A stretch of DNA of 64,000 nt. It comes from a virus. The number at the start of each line of letters is the position of its first letter. Positions within the stretch are counted from its first letter, which is position 1. The position numbers and the translations under genes are program-made. Shown in pieces: positions 20,876 to 30,400 of the stretch. Where the stretch lies: IMG/VR virus record IMGVR_UViG_3300030108_005139, positions 1-64,000 of that record; one strand, 5' to 3'. The notes below the pieces were generated by a model. The model did not search any database, was not told the origin of the DNA, and worked only from the letters and a program-made list of their open reading frames with translations.

Positions 20876-21800
20876 GTGGATTTGTATTTTTTTTCAGATA
20901 TTCGCGATCCGCCCACACACTACCAAGGTACCTCTCGCCTCGATCACAAAGCATAGTAACAACAGTTCCCGTAATGTTATTTTCTTCTATCCACTTTTCT
21001 GCTGCCAATATATTGGCTCCGGCTGATATTCCTACTAGTAAGCCGTTTTCAACTGCTAGTCTTCTTGCTCGCTCTTTAGCATCCTCAGTCTTTATTCTAA
21101 TAATTTCGTCAAACAGAGAAGTATCAGCTAAAAAATCTTCTCCGTCGCTAATGCCTTGAATTCCGTGCTGATCGCTTGGCTCGTCAGGCTTGACCATTAT
21201 AATTTTTGTGTTTAAGCTCGGGGTTTTTTGTATGAAGCTATGAACACCCATTATTGTTCCACCTGTGCCTACACCCGACACAAATCCAGCCCACGCAGTA
21301 TTACCTGGAATTTGCTCGTATATCTCAGGGGCTGTTTTGTGCATATGGCACTTTATATTGTCGCTATTTTCAAATTGACACGGAGACCAGCTGTCATCGA
21401 TACAGGCTAAGATTTCGTTTCTTTTCTGTATCGCAGCATCGAAATCACTAGCAGCAACCTCCAATATGTCGGCTCCAAATGCACGCATCATCTGCTTTCT
21501 CTCTTCTGACATATTTGAAGGCATTACTATCTGGACTGGGTTTCCCATTGCAGCACCAAGTGCCGAGAGTGAGATGCCGGTATTGCCGCTTGTTGCTTCA
21601 ACTAAAAGAGTAGTTGACTTTATTTCTGAGTTTTTTATCGCTCCTTCAACAACATACGATATCATTCTGTCTTTAACAGACCCTGTAGGGTTTGCTGTTT
21701 CAAGTTTTCCATACAGATTTTTTGAGATCTTAACTAAAGGTGTATTGCCTACAGCTTTTAAGAAATTTAATGCTGGGCTTTCTTTAAAACCTGCAGGCAT
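20868..21800 (-). CDS. Cysteine synthase (O-acetylserine sulfhydrylase family)
   Basis: This PLP enzyme makes cysteine from O-acetylserine and sulfide. At 310 residues it has the normal family length. PLP-binding lysine K43 lies in NPTGSVKDR, the phosphate-binding loop in SGNTG (71-75), and a GVGTGGT loop near residue 176. NTPLVKI near the start is the usual first conserved block. A related function (cystathionine beta-synthase core) cannot be excluded. GGAGG is 7 nt upstream. It follows primase and a type-2 tagged gene in the same direction and ends just before the recombination nuclease, so it is a metabolic gene carried by the phage, not host flank. It may boost sulfur amino acid supply. 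Confidence 0.92.
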   Translation of the reverse strand: MPAGFKESPALNFLKAVGNTPLVKISKNLYGKLETANPTGSVKDRMISYVVEGAIKNSEIKSTTLLVEATSGNTGISLSALGAAMGNPVQIVMPSNMSEERKQMMRAFGADILEVAASDFDAAIQKRNEILACIDDSWSPCQFENSDNIKCHMHKTAPEIYEQIPGNTAWAGFVSGVGTGGTIMGVHSFIQKTPSLNTKIIMVKPDEPSDQHGIQGISDGEDFLADTSLFDEIIRIKTEDAKERARRLAVENGLLVGISAGANILAAEKWIEENNITGTVVTMLCDRGERYLGSVWADREYLKKNTNPLD

Positions 21801-21829
21801 ATGCTAACCTCCGCTAAGGAATATCTTCC

Positions 21830-22108
21830 TTATTCCTTGTAAAAAGTCATTGTACCCTTGGGGGTAATAGAAAAGAAACTGCGATCAAGCAAAGCTTCTA
21901 AGCGATTTAAACCCATAATCTGTATCTGGCGTACATCATCGGCATCCATTTTATTTATAATTTCTTCTACATCAACATCTACTCCATCGGGAAAACCCTT
22001 AGATGCACGAGAAACTGCGTCCGTAATGCCTGCCAATCTATCTTTTGGTGATTGAGAACTCAACTCCTCTAAAATCATTTTCTTTAATTGTGACCTGGTA
22101 ATTTTCAT
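21830..22108 (-). CDS. Type-2 tagged protein, 92 aa
   Basis: The sequence starts MKITRSQLKKMILEELSSQS, with I-L-E as the possible protease site. The body is a helical repeat with DVDVEEIINKMDADDVRQIQ and NRLEALLDRSFFSI. GAGGTG lies upstream. It is isolated from the main tagged block, between primase and cysteine synthase, so the tag is not confined to one operon. The function is unknown. It is a small acidic protein like the others of this group. Confidence 0.75.
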   Translation of the reverse strand: MKITRSQLKKMILEELSSQSPKDRLAGITDAVSRASKGFPDGVDVDVEEIINKMDADDVRQIQIMGLNRLEALLDRSFFSITPKGTMTFYKE

Positions 22109-22117
22109 ATTGCACCT

Positions 22118-23053
22118 CTACAATGAACTAAGCGTTCGATACAATAAATAGTTGTCTGAGTTTATAAGCGTTGCTTTTTTCTTCAGACGTAAAAAATTTG
22201 CTTTGGGCATCGCACCAACATCTTCGTATGCCGTTGTATCTATCTTGTAGATTTCAATCCCATACTCCAAAAACTTCTCTATTAACCTGTTTTCTTTTTT
22301 CTTTGCGTCTCGATCAAATGCGATATAGACGGGAGTGTCGTTGCGAACTATCTCCTGAAACAAGGGCGACTCCTCATTTAAGGTCGAACCAAGCACAGGA
22401 ACTGCGTTTGGCCCTGCAATAATCGCATCAAAGACACCTTCTACAATTGTAAGATCTTCATCAAAGTCAAGATAAAGATGATTGAATACAATGTCACGAC
22501 TGGCTTGTGGGTTCATATATTTGTAACCGCCCCTCTTATATGATCTGGCTACAAAATAATTTGCTCGACCACAAAGAGAAAACGATGGTACAACAACACG
22601 ACCACCAAACTTACCTGTTGGGCAATAGCCAATTTTCCATTGAAGAATATCTTTTTTTGTTATTCCCCTATCATAAAGATATTTCAGTGGAATACGACTG
22701 GCGTGATTGTCGGTACCATTTGCCAAAGAGACAAATTCATTTGGAAGATCAACAAACTGTTCTGTTTCTTCCTCTTTGTTTTCTGAGAAAAGATCATAGA
22801 ACTCATTAATATCAACCCTGTCCTCTGTCTCGTCCCAAGCTTGTCTATCTTTGAAGCTACCAAAGCGACGAACAACACGACGTATAGATCTGCCTGAATA
22901 ATCGCAGATCCAACACTTAAAGACATTTTTTTCTAAATTAACGGAAAACTTACGTTTATGATGGTCACACTTTGGACACTTGAATAAGTATTCGTCATTC
23001 GTCCGACTGCAATAACCCAGAACATCTCTTAGGATTTCAATCCTTCTTTCCAA
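22118..23053 (-). CDS. DNA primase, zinc finger plus TOPRIM
   Basis: It makes RNA primers for lagging-strand synthesis. Residues 26-50 form the zinc finger (CPKC at 26-29, CWIC at 47-50). The TOPRIM region has LTIVEGVFDAIIAG (about residues 203-216) with the conserved glutamate and IAFDRDAKKKE (about 250-260) with the DxD. At 311 residues it is close in length to T4 gp61-type primases without a helicase domain; the helicase must lie elsewhere. Its start overlaps the resolvase end by 25 bp, as expected for one transcription unit. The last codons overlap a possible regulatory motif. Confidence 0.9.
   Translation of the reverse strand: MERRIEILRDVLGYCSRTNDEYLFKCPKCDHHKRKFSVNLEKNVFKCWICDYSGRSIRRVVRRFGSFKDRQAWDETEDRVDINEFYDLFSENKEEETEQFVDLPNEFVSLANGTDNHASRIPLKYLYDRGITKKDILQWKIGYCPTGKFGGRVVVPSFSLCGRANYFVARSYKRGGYKYMNPQASRDIVFNHLYLDFDEDLTIVEGVFDAIIAGPNAVPVLGSTLNEESPLFQEIVRNDTPVYIAFDRDAKKKENRLIEKFLEYGIEIYKIDTTAYEDVGAMPKANFLRLKKKATLINSDNYLLYRTLSSL
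22142..22152 (-). promoter_or_regulatory. ACTATTTAT motif upstream of a tagged gene
   Basis: The minus strand reads ACTATTTATTG inside the last codons of the primase gene, 34 bp before the ATG at 22108. It matches the motif at 9960 and 17641. Being within coding sequence it may be chance, but its placement before a tagged start is the same. Confidence 0.3.
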
Positions 23054-23556
23054 AGTCTATACCCCGCTTTCGCTATAATCCAACTGTCGGCACGATCATA
23101 CGAACCTGGCTTTGGATTTCCGTGACTAGTATATTCAATTTTGTTACCATTGTCAAGAAAATGTTGAAGGGCGATCTCTTTTGCTTTGGTTCCCCTGGGG
23201 ACTTTTAGTTCGCAAAGCTTTCTTGCCTGTGTGGCTGTGATATACTCTGGGATCATATTTAAATCATTGTAGCAAATCCACGACACAATACCATTAAACC
23301 TTTGTAGTGTAGCCATCGTTTTTGCCGTCGAGCCACCACTATTAAAGAACGTAAAAGGCTGTTCGATGTAAATCTTTGTAAACGGATATTGAAGTCCGAA
23401 TAAGTTCTTTCTTATAAACTGGGCTTTGTGGAAAAGTAAAGGAAACTTGTTCTTATTTCTTGTATCCCAGGACTCACAGAGAAGAGTATTTCCCTGCCTG
23501 TCAAGTATAGTAACACCTGTGATACTCGTTGAAAGATCTAAACCAAGTATAACCAT
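23029..23556 (-). CDS. RuvC-like Holliday junction resolvase
   Basis: The 175-residue protein has the RNase H-like fold of RuvC resolvases: VILGLDLSTSITGVTI near the start (first acidic residue D6), IYIEQPFTF (second acidic residue) and a C-terminal YDRADSWIIAKAG (third acidic site). RuvC-type enzymes cut branched DNA, which phages need before packaging and during recombination. T4 uses an unrelated resolvase (gp49), so a RuvC-type enzyme is a difference from T4. It is the first gene of the replication and recombination group. Confidence 0.85.
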   Translation of the reverse strand: MVILGLDLSTSITGVTILDRQGNTLLCESWDTRNKNKFPLLFHKAQFIRKNLFGLQYPFTKIYIEQPFTFFNSGGSTAKTMATLQRFNGIVSWICYNDLNMIPEYITATQARKLCELKVPRGTKAKEIALQHFLDNGNKIEYTSHGNPKPGSYDRADSWIIAKAGYRLWKEGLKS

Positions 23557-23568
23557 AACAGTATTATA

Positions 23569-25359
23569 CTATATATCAAGCTTTAATTTAAATGTGAAGT
23601 CGCGGTCTTCGGTCTTTTTAACTGGTGTAGCGACTTTAGCGATACCAATAAGATTCCTGTTTTCGTCGTAGATACCCACCTTAGAGATATAAGTTTGCCT
23701 CTTGTAAGAAGCATCATATCCTTGATAGGAAGAAGAAACAATATTTTTAATCTCTATATCTTTCTTTTCCTTAAACCTATTTGATCCAGATGCTGCCGAT
23801 AAGGTCTGACCGTGTTTAAGATACGTGGGGTTATTTGAAAAATTAAGATGCCCCTTTCTGGCGTGGGCTAACATTGTGATTGTTGGAACATAGTTTGTTC
23901 CCTTGAAATCAATTTCAAAACTTGAAGAATGTACTCTTGGGGGACTTTCAACGGAGCCAGTTGCTATTGTTTGAGCAAAGTCAATCCAACGAGGAGAAGT
24001 TAAAGTATCCTGACTGATATAAGCCTCAGTATGAGGCCCACCATATTCCCCACTCATTCCATCAATAAACTTAGACGTAACAGTAACATTGTCTGACGAT
24101 ATTACAATTGGAGTATTTCCCGATACACCTTTAGTGTCTTGCGTCAGAGTCACATTTCTAGAACTTACAGTGGCTGTAATTTTAAGTGTTTTACCATTTG
24201 TAGAATTAGAAGTGACATTATTTATAGAGTTTCTAAATTTACTTGCGGCATTAGCACCACCAGCAGTAGCAATCCCAACACTTATACTAGTGCCATCAGT
24301 ATGCAATCTGCCATCTTGGTGATCATCACTAGTATCAAACTTAAACGTTACTGTGTTGTTTTCTCCATCAGTTAAAGTTATGGTGTCGTTATTTGCTGGT
24401 TTCGTAGATTTAAAGTTTAGCTGTGCAGTAGAGGCAACTGCATTTGCAGTTAAATCCCAACTACCAGTCAACAACATAAACCCTTCTTTGTATAAAACAA
24501 CACCAGCAGTGCTACCTGAATGAGGGCTCCCAACGGGACCAATTTGCACTAATTCACCGTTTTTATTTTTATCCTGTAATTCGCCAACCAAAGTACCAGT
24601 AATATAAAATTTTAAACTGACCGTTCCTTTTTGTATTTCTCGACCATAAAAAATTGATGGAATACTAAGAAGCCCCATCTCTTGATCTGCTTTGTTCCAA
24701 TTCACTTTAGTGTTTGAGTGAATAGCCATAGAGGAACTTTCATATGCATAGTGGGGGCTTAAATATGTATAATAATTTAGTGTATTTTTTAGTGCGGCTA
24801 TCTTAGAACCCTTCATTGTTTTTTCTGGATAGCCCATATCCAAAACTTCTGTGTCCGACTCAGGTAGGATAACGCGCCGCTCAATCGCATCAATAATGTC
24901 TTGTTTGGCGTTAGATACGTGGTTTGGGGCCAGGTACTCTTTTTCAATTGAAGCAGACATTGGATATGTACCTGTCAGAAGAGTTCCGTGAGGCACTGTT
25001 TCTTCAAACAAAGTTTCTTGGCCATTAATAGTTACTACATTTACACCTCGAAAACGATTATTGTTAGCGCTCTTATAAATAAATGGATAAATTACATCAG
25101 GTGCTGTTGTTTCAGTCCCTTCTTCAACAAGCTCCAACGAACCACTGATTCGATCAACATTTAATTCAAATAAGCTCTCAAACCCAGGTTGAACGTTTGG
25201 CACGCTAGACACGTGGACGCCATCTAAACGCGGTCGATTGTTGTAATAACGGGTGCCACTAATTGGCATACTTCCACTGTAAATAAAGAAATTACAGTGT
25301 GGGTGGGTTTCTATTCTATTATGGAATAGGTCGTTTTTATCAAATTTATACAAGGGCAT
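23569..25359 (-). CDS. Virion structural protein with inserted beta-rich domain
   Basis: This 596-residue protein is Ser/Thr/Asn-rich and beta-structured. Its end SKVGIYDENRNLIGIAKVAT and the following P-V-K-K-T segment match the end of its upstream neighbour (SEPLRKTPS), so they are paralogues. In the middle (about residues 310-435, DNA 24050-24430) lies an extra domain with NTVTFKFDT, LHTDGTSISVGIA and TLTQDTKGVSGNTPIV. A similar module is, as far as I recall, common in large phage tail and flagellin-like proteins. The length difference to the paralogue is largely this insert. It is probably a tail or baseplate-peripheral protein. Confidence 0.7.
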   Translation of the reverse strand: MPLYKFDKNDLFHNRIETHPHCNFFIYSGSMPISGTRYYNNRPRLDGVHVSSVPNVQPGFESLFELNVDRISGSLELVEEGTETTAPDVIYPFIYKSANNNRFRGVNVVTINGQETLFEETVPHGTLLTGTYPMSASIEKEYLAPNHVSNAKQDIIDAIERRVILPESDTEVLDMGYPEKTMKGSKIAALKNTLNYYTYLSPHYAYESSSMAIHSNTKVNWNKADQEMGLLSIPSIFYGREIQKGTVSLKFYITGTLVGELQDKNKNGELVQIGPVGSPHSGSTAGVVLYKEGFMLLTGSWDLTANAVASTAQLNFKSTKPANNDTITLTDGENNTVTFKFDTSDDHQDGRLHTDGTSISVGIATAGGANAASKFRNSINNVTSNSTNGKTLKITATVSSRNVTLTQDTKGVSGNTPIVISSDNVTVTSKFIDGMSGEYGGPHTEAYISQDTLTSPRWIDFAQTIATGSVESPPRVHSSSFEIDFKGTNYVPTITMLAHARKGHLNFSNNPTYLKHGQTLSAASGSNRFKEKKDIEIKNIVSSSYQGYDASYKRQTYISKVGIYDENRNLIGIAKVATPVKKTEDRDFTFKLKLDI

Positions 25360-25371
25360 CGCGAGACCCCT

Positions 25372-26466
25372 TTAATAATCAAGCCTTACTCTCAAGGTCA
25401 ACTCGTTTGAGGGTGTTTTTCTTAACGGTTCTGACAATTTAGCAGTTGCCATCAGAACGTTTTCAGAATTGTAAAGTCCAATTGTTGTAATGTAAGAAAC
25501 AGGATTGTCTGTTTCTTTTGTTTTAACCCTAATCTGACTTGACGATAAGTAAGTTGGATTGGAACTGTAATTGAACTCATTAAAATTTGCACGACAGAAG
25601 TAGATTGTTGAATTTAGTTCTGTTGTATTATTGAAGCTGATATTAGTTAATCGATGTCTAACTCCGTCACACGAAGAAGAAATATTTGCACCACTTAATA
25701 CAGTTTCAATTGAGCCAGTGTCTAAAGTAGTTCCTGGGGGACCAAATGCGCCTTCAGACGCTGCTGATTGACCGGCTTGTGTTCTATTTGGGAAAATAGA
25801 AGCAGTTAAGACAGCGATACCAGCCTGGTAGTAAAGCAACCCAACACGACTTGTTCCACCGGCATCGGAATATAAGATTCCATACTCGCCCGCTGGTGAG
25901 TTGCTTTTGTAAGTCTTTGTAGCATTAACTTCTTGCACAGTTAGTGGACCTTCAGCATCCCCATCTACACCTTCACTAAAAGCACCAGGAAAACCACCAG
26001 TTAAAAAGTTCATTGTAAATGAACCCTTCTTAATTTCATCTTTTGTCAAAAGTCTGGAAAAATTAAAGAAGACCACCTCATTCATTTTTGTGCCAGCGTC
26101 CGTCAAGTCACCAGCTTGATCAAACCTAAGCACTGATCCGGTCACATCATAACCAACAAGCACTTGTGCCATCTGATTATAGAGATTAATCTTTTTGCTG
26201 TTCTGTACGCTAGTTGCTCCACTTAGAGCAGACAATGCAGAGTATCCAACAGAAACATCAAATACGTGATTAGCCGAAGAACTTAGATAGGGATAGTCAT
26301 ATACCGACTGAAACATCCCGTGAGAATAGTTCTTAATATTATGCTCTGTGTCGTCCTGGTTATACGTTCCAGAAACAATTGTACCAGTAAGTGGAATTGC
26401 TTCGTGGAGTAGAGTTCTAGTTGTTGTGATATCTTTTGGTGTAATTTCTTTAAATCTTTTAGCCAT
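25372..26466 (-). CDS. Virion structural protein, paralogue of the next gene
   Basis: The 364 residues begin MAKRFKEITPKDITTTRTLL and contain SVYDYPYLSSSANHVFDVSV and GEYGILYSDAGGTSRVGLLY. The C-terminus with SYITTIGLYNSENVLMATAK and LRKTP matches the neighbour at 23569-25359. It lies among other large structural genes and has no enzymatic motif. Ser/Thr/Asn-rich beta composition suggests an exposed tail component. AGGTAAAAC is upstream. Confidence 0.7.
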   Translation of the reverse strand: MAKRFKEITPKDITTTRTLLHEAIPLTGTIVSGTYNQDDTEHNIKNYSHGMFQSVYDYPYLSSSANHVFDVSVGYSALSALSGATSVQNSKKINLYNQMAQVLVGYDVTGSVLRFDQAGDLTDAGTKMNEVVFFNFSRLLTKDEIKKGSFTMNFLTGGFPGAFSEGVDGDAEGPLTVQEVNATKTYKSNSPAGEYGILYSDAGGTSRVGLLYYQAGIAVLTASIFPNRTQAGQSAASEGAFGPPGTTLDTGSIETVLSGANISSSCDGVRHRLTNISFNNTTELNSTIYFCRANFNEFNYSSNPTYLSSSQIRVKTKETDNPVSYITTIGLYNSENVLMATAKLSEPLRKTPSNELTLRVRLDY

Positions 26467-26477
26467 TGTTTTACCTT

Positions 26478-27401
26478 TTATTCATCCGATTTTTTAAAGT
26501 ATCTAACCGGAATATCAATAGTATAGCCGGTTGTGGTTCCCATCACCTTGATTACTGAGTCGATGACGCGAATATCAGTTTGAACATCATTGTTGTTAAC
26601 AGCCGTAGTGGTTGTTCCAATATTATCAAACAGGTAGTTTGATTTTTGTAAGTTAAGTGTTGATTTAACTAAAAACTCAACCGTTGTACCACGAGGGCCT
26701 TGAATAACTTGAGTGTCTGGAGCCTGTTCAGTTTTTGTATTTCTAGTAACAACGTTAGGGTTTGCTTTGAGAGTTAAGTAATAAGTTGCGATATTATCAT
26801 CATCAACAAAACTCTTTTCAAGACGCCCACGAGTACCTTCTTTGTTTCTAAGCTCGCCAAGGCGGTTGTCCATAAGAACAGTATATTGTGTTTCTCTGTC
26901 TTCAGCATCTAACCCTCTATCGGGTGGGATTTCAAACTCAGTGTGCAAGCCCTGATCAATTCTTATAATCGTCGTGCTTTCAGAAGGATCAAATCCATCC
27001 AGTATACCTTGTTTTTTAGTAAACTTATCACGAGTTGCTTCAGTAACAGCAATCATAAAAGAACCAGTAGTAGCTGCTGGTTTGTTTAACGTGGCTTTAT
27101 CATTCAAGCGAAGAATTGGTAAGTAAAACTTTGTATTGTTTAAGTAAGTAATCAGTGGAGACTTAAGACTTGAACCAGCATCCGTAAATGCCTCCAAGAC
27201 AGGGGTCTGCAATATCTGTAAATCATAATAAGCACTACCACTTATATGATCACTATCATACAGAGAGTAGTCAACCTCGTCGTCTCCTAAAGCAAATTTT
27301 GTAATATTGAAAGTCCCATTACCTTGGGCCAACCGTCTTCGACCCTCATCGGTTAAGACTGCATCTAAAATAATATCTCCAGAATTATCTAAAAACGCCA
27401 T
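26478..27401 (-). CDS. Virion structural protein, MAFLDNSGD family
   Basis: The N-terminus MAFLDNSGDIILDAVLTDEG and RRRLAQGNGTFNITKFALGD is, as far as I recall, a pattern of a structural protein family in marine T4-like phages; I cannot run a search. A similar start is seen in the gene at 35901-36983 (EVLEIELTSYGRHLLSKGRF and YYSFFDDDI), so both may descend from one family. It has 307 residues, no membrane segment, and a beta-rich C-terminus. GAGGAG is 7 nt upstream. A candidate late promoter lies about 65 bp upstream. Confidence 0.75.
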   Translation of the reverse strand: MAFLDNSGDIILDAVLTDEGRRRLAQGNGTFNITKFALGDDEVDYSLYDSDHISGSAYYDLQILQTPVLEAFTDAGSSLKSPLITYLNNTKFYLPILRLNDKATLNKPAATTGSFMIAVTEATRDKFTKKQGILDGFDPSESTTIIRIDQGLHTEFEIPPDRGLDAEDRETQYTVLMDNRLGELRNKEGTRGRLEKSFVDDDNIATYYLTLKANPNVVTRNTKTEQAPDTQVIQGPRGTTVEFLVKSTLNLQKSNYLFDNIGTTTTAVNNNDVQTDIRVIDSVIKVMGTTTGYTIDIPVRYFKKSDE

Positions 27402-27422
27402 CTTTTATCTCCTCTTGTTCTC

Positions 27423-27433
27423 AAGTAAATAGT
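27423..27433 (-). promoter_or_regulatory. ACTATTTAC motif upstream of a structural gene
   Basis: The minus strand reads ACTATTTACTT, 22 bp before the ATG at 27401. It differs by one base from the ACTATTTAT core at three other junctions. It lies in a 75-bp noncoding gap, which is unusually long for this genome. Confidence 0.35.
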
Positions 27434-27463
27434 ATTTTAATTATGTTTTTGATTCTTTTTAAA

Positions 27464-27471
27464 TATTTATG
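27464..27471 (-). promoter_or_regulatory. Candidate T4-type late promoter
   Basis: The minus strand reads CATAAATA within AT-rich DNA about 65 bp upstream of the ATG at 27401, in the largest gap of the structural block. T4 late promoters are TATAAATA and read by gp55. A gp55-like factor is encoded at 58521-59210. One mismatch and AT-rich surroundings leave doubt. Confidence 0.4.
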
Positions 27472-27476
27472 CAATT

Positions 27477-30400
27477 TTATTCAAACGACTCTTCAGTTGG
27501 CCTATTCAAATCTTCGTTATCTTTATCTGTATGAATCTGTCTAAATTTAAAATTGATGTCTATTTTTTTACCAGTCAGTTCCGAAGTTATCCTAAGTTTA
27601 TATTTTCTTCCCCAAAGAGTTCTTGCTTCCGCTGCCTTAGAGCCTAAATTCTTGTCTAGTAAGTATGATTCTAAATCCTGTTCATCAATAAACTGTTGAT
27701 TGAACGCCTCTTGGATTTGTGAGGGTTTAATTTTTATATATCTCCTCATATGCTTACTATAACTATCTGGAACAACTGGGAACACGTATTCTTCTATCGT
27801 TGGAAAAATTGAATTACCAGTATCCACCATCTCTACTTGTAATACCCCTGTTGGATTAGACGGATTATTATGTATATCAACCACTCTAAATGTGTACCAA
27901 TATTTTTTGTTTGGAACAATATCATCAACAAAAGAGTTTGCTGTTGTTACCACCTGATCTCTCCAAGTTCCTTCCTCCTGGTTCATCCGTCGAGCAGTGT
28001 TGTCTAAGATTATTTTTCTTGCATCAGAAAAATCTCCATAACTTGATGGCGGGAAGTCCAATCTATAAACTTCAAAAAGTTCTGGATAATCGTCATTTAA
28101 AAACAATACATCAAAGTCTTCAATATTGTTCTCATTAAGATCTGATTCTGTGGCCACTCGTCCACCATCAAGCGTTGATTGTTCCAAGCCTTGCTCAAGA
28201 ATCATATCTCTAAATTTGTCAACATCACTTGGAAGAACAATTTTTGGTTTATCAACATATTGACCCTGACCTGAATTCATCTGCACCAAAATTTTATCTT
28301 TTACAGAACGATACGGTATTAAATCAACATTTGGCGGTGTTGGGGGGTTGCCAATAATTTTAACCTCTGGTGGTTGATATCCAGCTGAGAAAATACTTGC
28401 TTCAACTATAACTGGGTGTGGCATATTGTTAACAGCGAACGTGTAGCTCGTAGGGGCGGGTTCCTTTCCACCACTACCGATGGTTCCTCCAGAGCGAAAA
28501 GGTCTATAAAATGGTGCTCGTCCTGCATCATAATCCGCTCGTTCTTGAGAAATTAACATCTCCATTCGTTGAACAATTATTGTTTCTATTCTATCTGCAG
28601 TTATAACATTTTGATATTCAATTTCAAGCTCTCTTATGATTGGACCTGGAGGGCTGAAGAAGTCTCTTCCATAGCGCTCCGTTAATTGTTCGTATCTAAC
28701 ATAGAGTCGATTTTTAGCGATTGCCAATAACCTAGCGAGCGATCTCGGATCATCAAACGCACCTGTAATCGACAGACCAAAGGGTGCTATTGGCCCAGCT
28801 GTCGTGTATCGACCCAATCCCTCAAGTTCCGCTTGTTCAGACAATAACAAAACCATATCCAAAGTATAGCGTCTAGCTCCAGGTATAATCCCTGGCGATG
28901 TTCCAATTGGATTTTGAACAATTAATAATGATGCCAGTTGGTCTCTAATTTCATCAAGAAGTTGATCAGTGCTGTAATCATAGCGTAGTTCAGTATCTGG
29001 CGTCTCAGTACTTAAGTACCTTTCTTGAAGCTCTGGTGATAACTCCACCCACGGAATCGCTTCAAACTCTCGATCAGGGGGCAAGGGTATAGTCGCTGGA
29101 TCCGGTTGCTCGATTTCTTCATACCAATATTCATTTCCAAAAACAAGATAATAACCATAGATATTATATCTATATCCAACACCATAACGGACTTGTGCGT
29201 CAATGTGTGAAAAACCACTATTTAAAAGAGTTGCGGGCAAAACAAAATTTTGTGTCACCTGGTCTGTTTCGGCATCGACTTTCTCTATCCTATAAAAAAG
29301 GGCCTCAGAATAAGCTAACTGACCATTAACTATATCTTTATATCTTCTAAAAATCCCACCAATAATGTCAGCAAGTTCTTCTGTTTCTGGCGTTGCTCCT
29401 AGAACATCTAGTGTCTCATCAGACTCCCTTCCAACTCTTTCTAAATATAAATTTATAAACGCCAAAATTACACCAAGGTGAGTTTGTATATCCACAGTGC
29501 TCAAACAGTTGGACCAGTTTTCTTCACCGGGTACTCTCATAATGTCTGGACCTAAAGAGTCTGATGATGGGATACCACTAATTGGAAATGTTTTATTAAA
29601 ATCCATCATAGTATCTGTTGGGGAGTTCTTGCCCCAAGTCTTTATCTCATCAAATAAGAGTGGACCAATCTCTGGTACACGGGTTAACAAACCTTCAAAC
29701 ACATCAGGATTTACAACCATTTCTTCAATTTCAGGCGTACAATAAATCTTAAACCACTCACGAAAATCCCAAACACGCTCTATTTTTGTTATGAGTTCTT
29801 GCCGACTCTCCATAACATTGATGCTTAAATCACTAGACGGCATCTTTGTTGATGAGGGACTACTTCCAAGTGGAGTCATACTACCATAATCTGATAGCAA
29901 TGACGCTATCCTAGATTTGTCCATATACCCACTTAGTGAACCATTAATGTTGGCTTGTACAAAGATATTTTTTGAACTTCGAGAGAAAGTATCAGAGGCT
30001 ATATTAGATATAGGATCGTAGTAAATTCCACCACCATCTGTGGTAAGGATTGATGCCCTTTCCATAGCTTCAGCAAAAAAACTTACAAATTCACGATAAC
30101 CCTCAAAATTAAATCTAGTAGTTACGTGCATCGGAGCAACACTAACCACCCCTCCAGGTGCATACTTGCTACCAGTTTCCTTGTAAGTTTCTTTATAAAA
30201 GTTACTAAAAATTAAATTTCTATACTCCAAACTTAATTTTTCAAGACCCTCCATATCGTTTGTTTGTTGAGCTATAGAAACAGTCTTATTCCACAAAGAT
30301 ATATATGGATGTTCCCTAGAGTACCTAAAGCGATTGAAATAATTTTCCCAATCAGGTGTGAATCGTTCCGGTAAACCAAGCGAATCCATCCTACGGTCTA

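Noticed and set aside
21952-21959. TATAAATA on the minus strand within the 92-aa tagged gene
   Set aside because: It encodes part of EEIINKMD inside a gene and lies 150 bp before the next start; likely chance in AT-rich DNA.
23563-23568. TATAAT upstream of the resolvase gene
   Set aside because: It is only 7 bp from the ATG, so the transcript would be leaderless, and no -35 is at the right distance.
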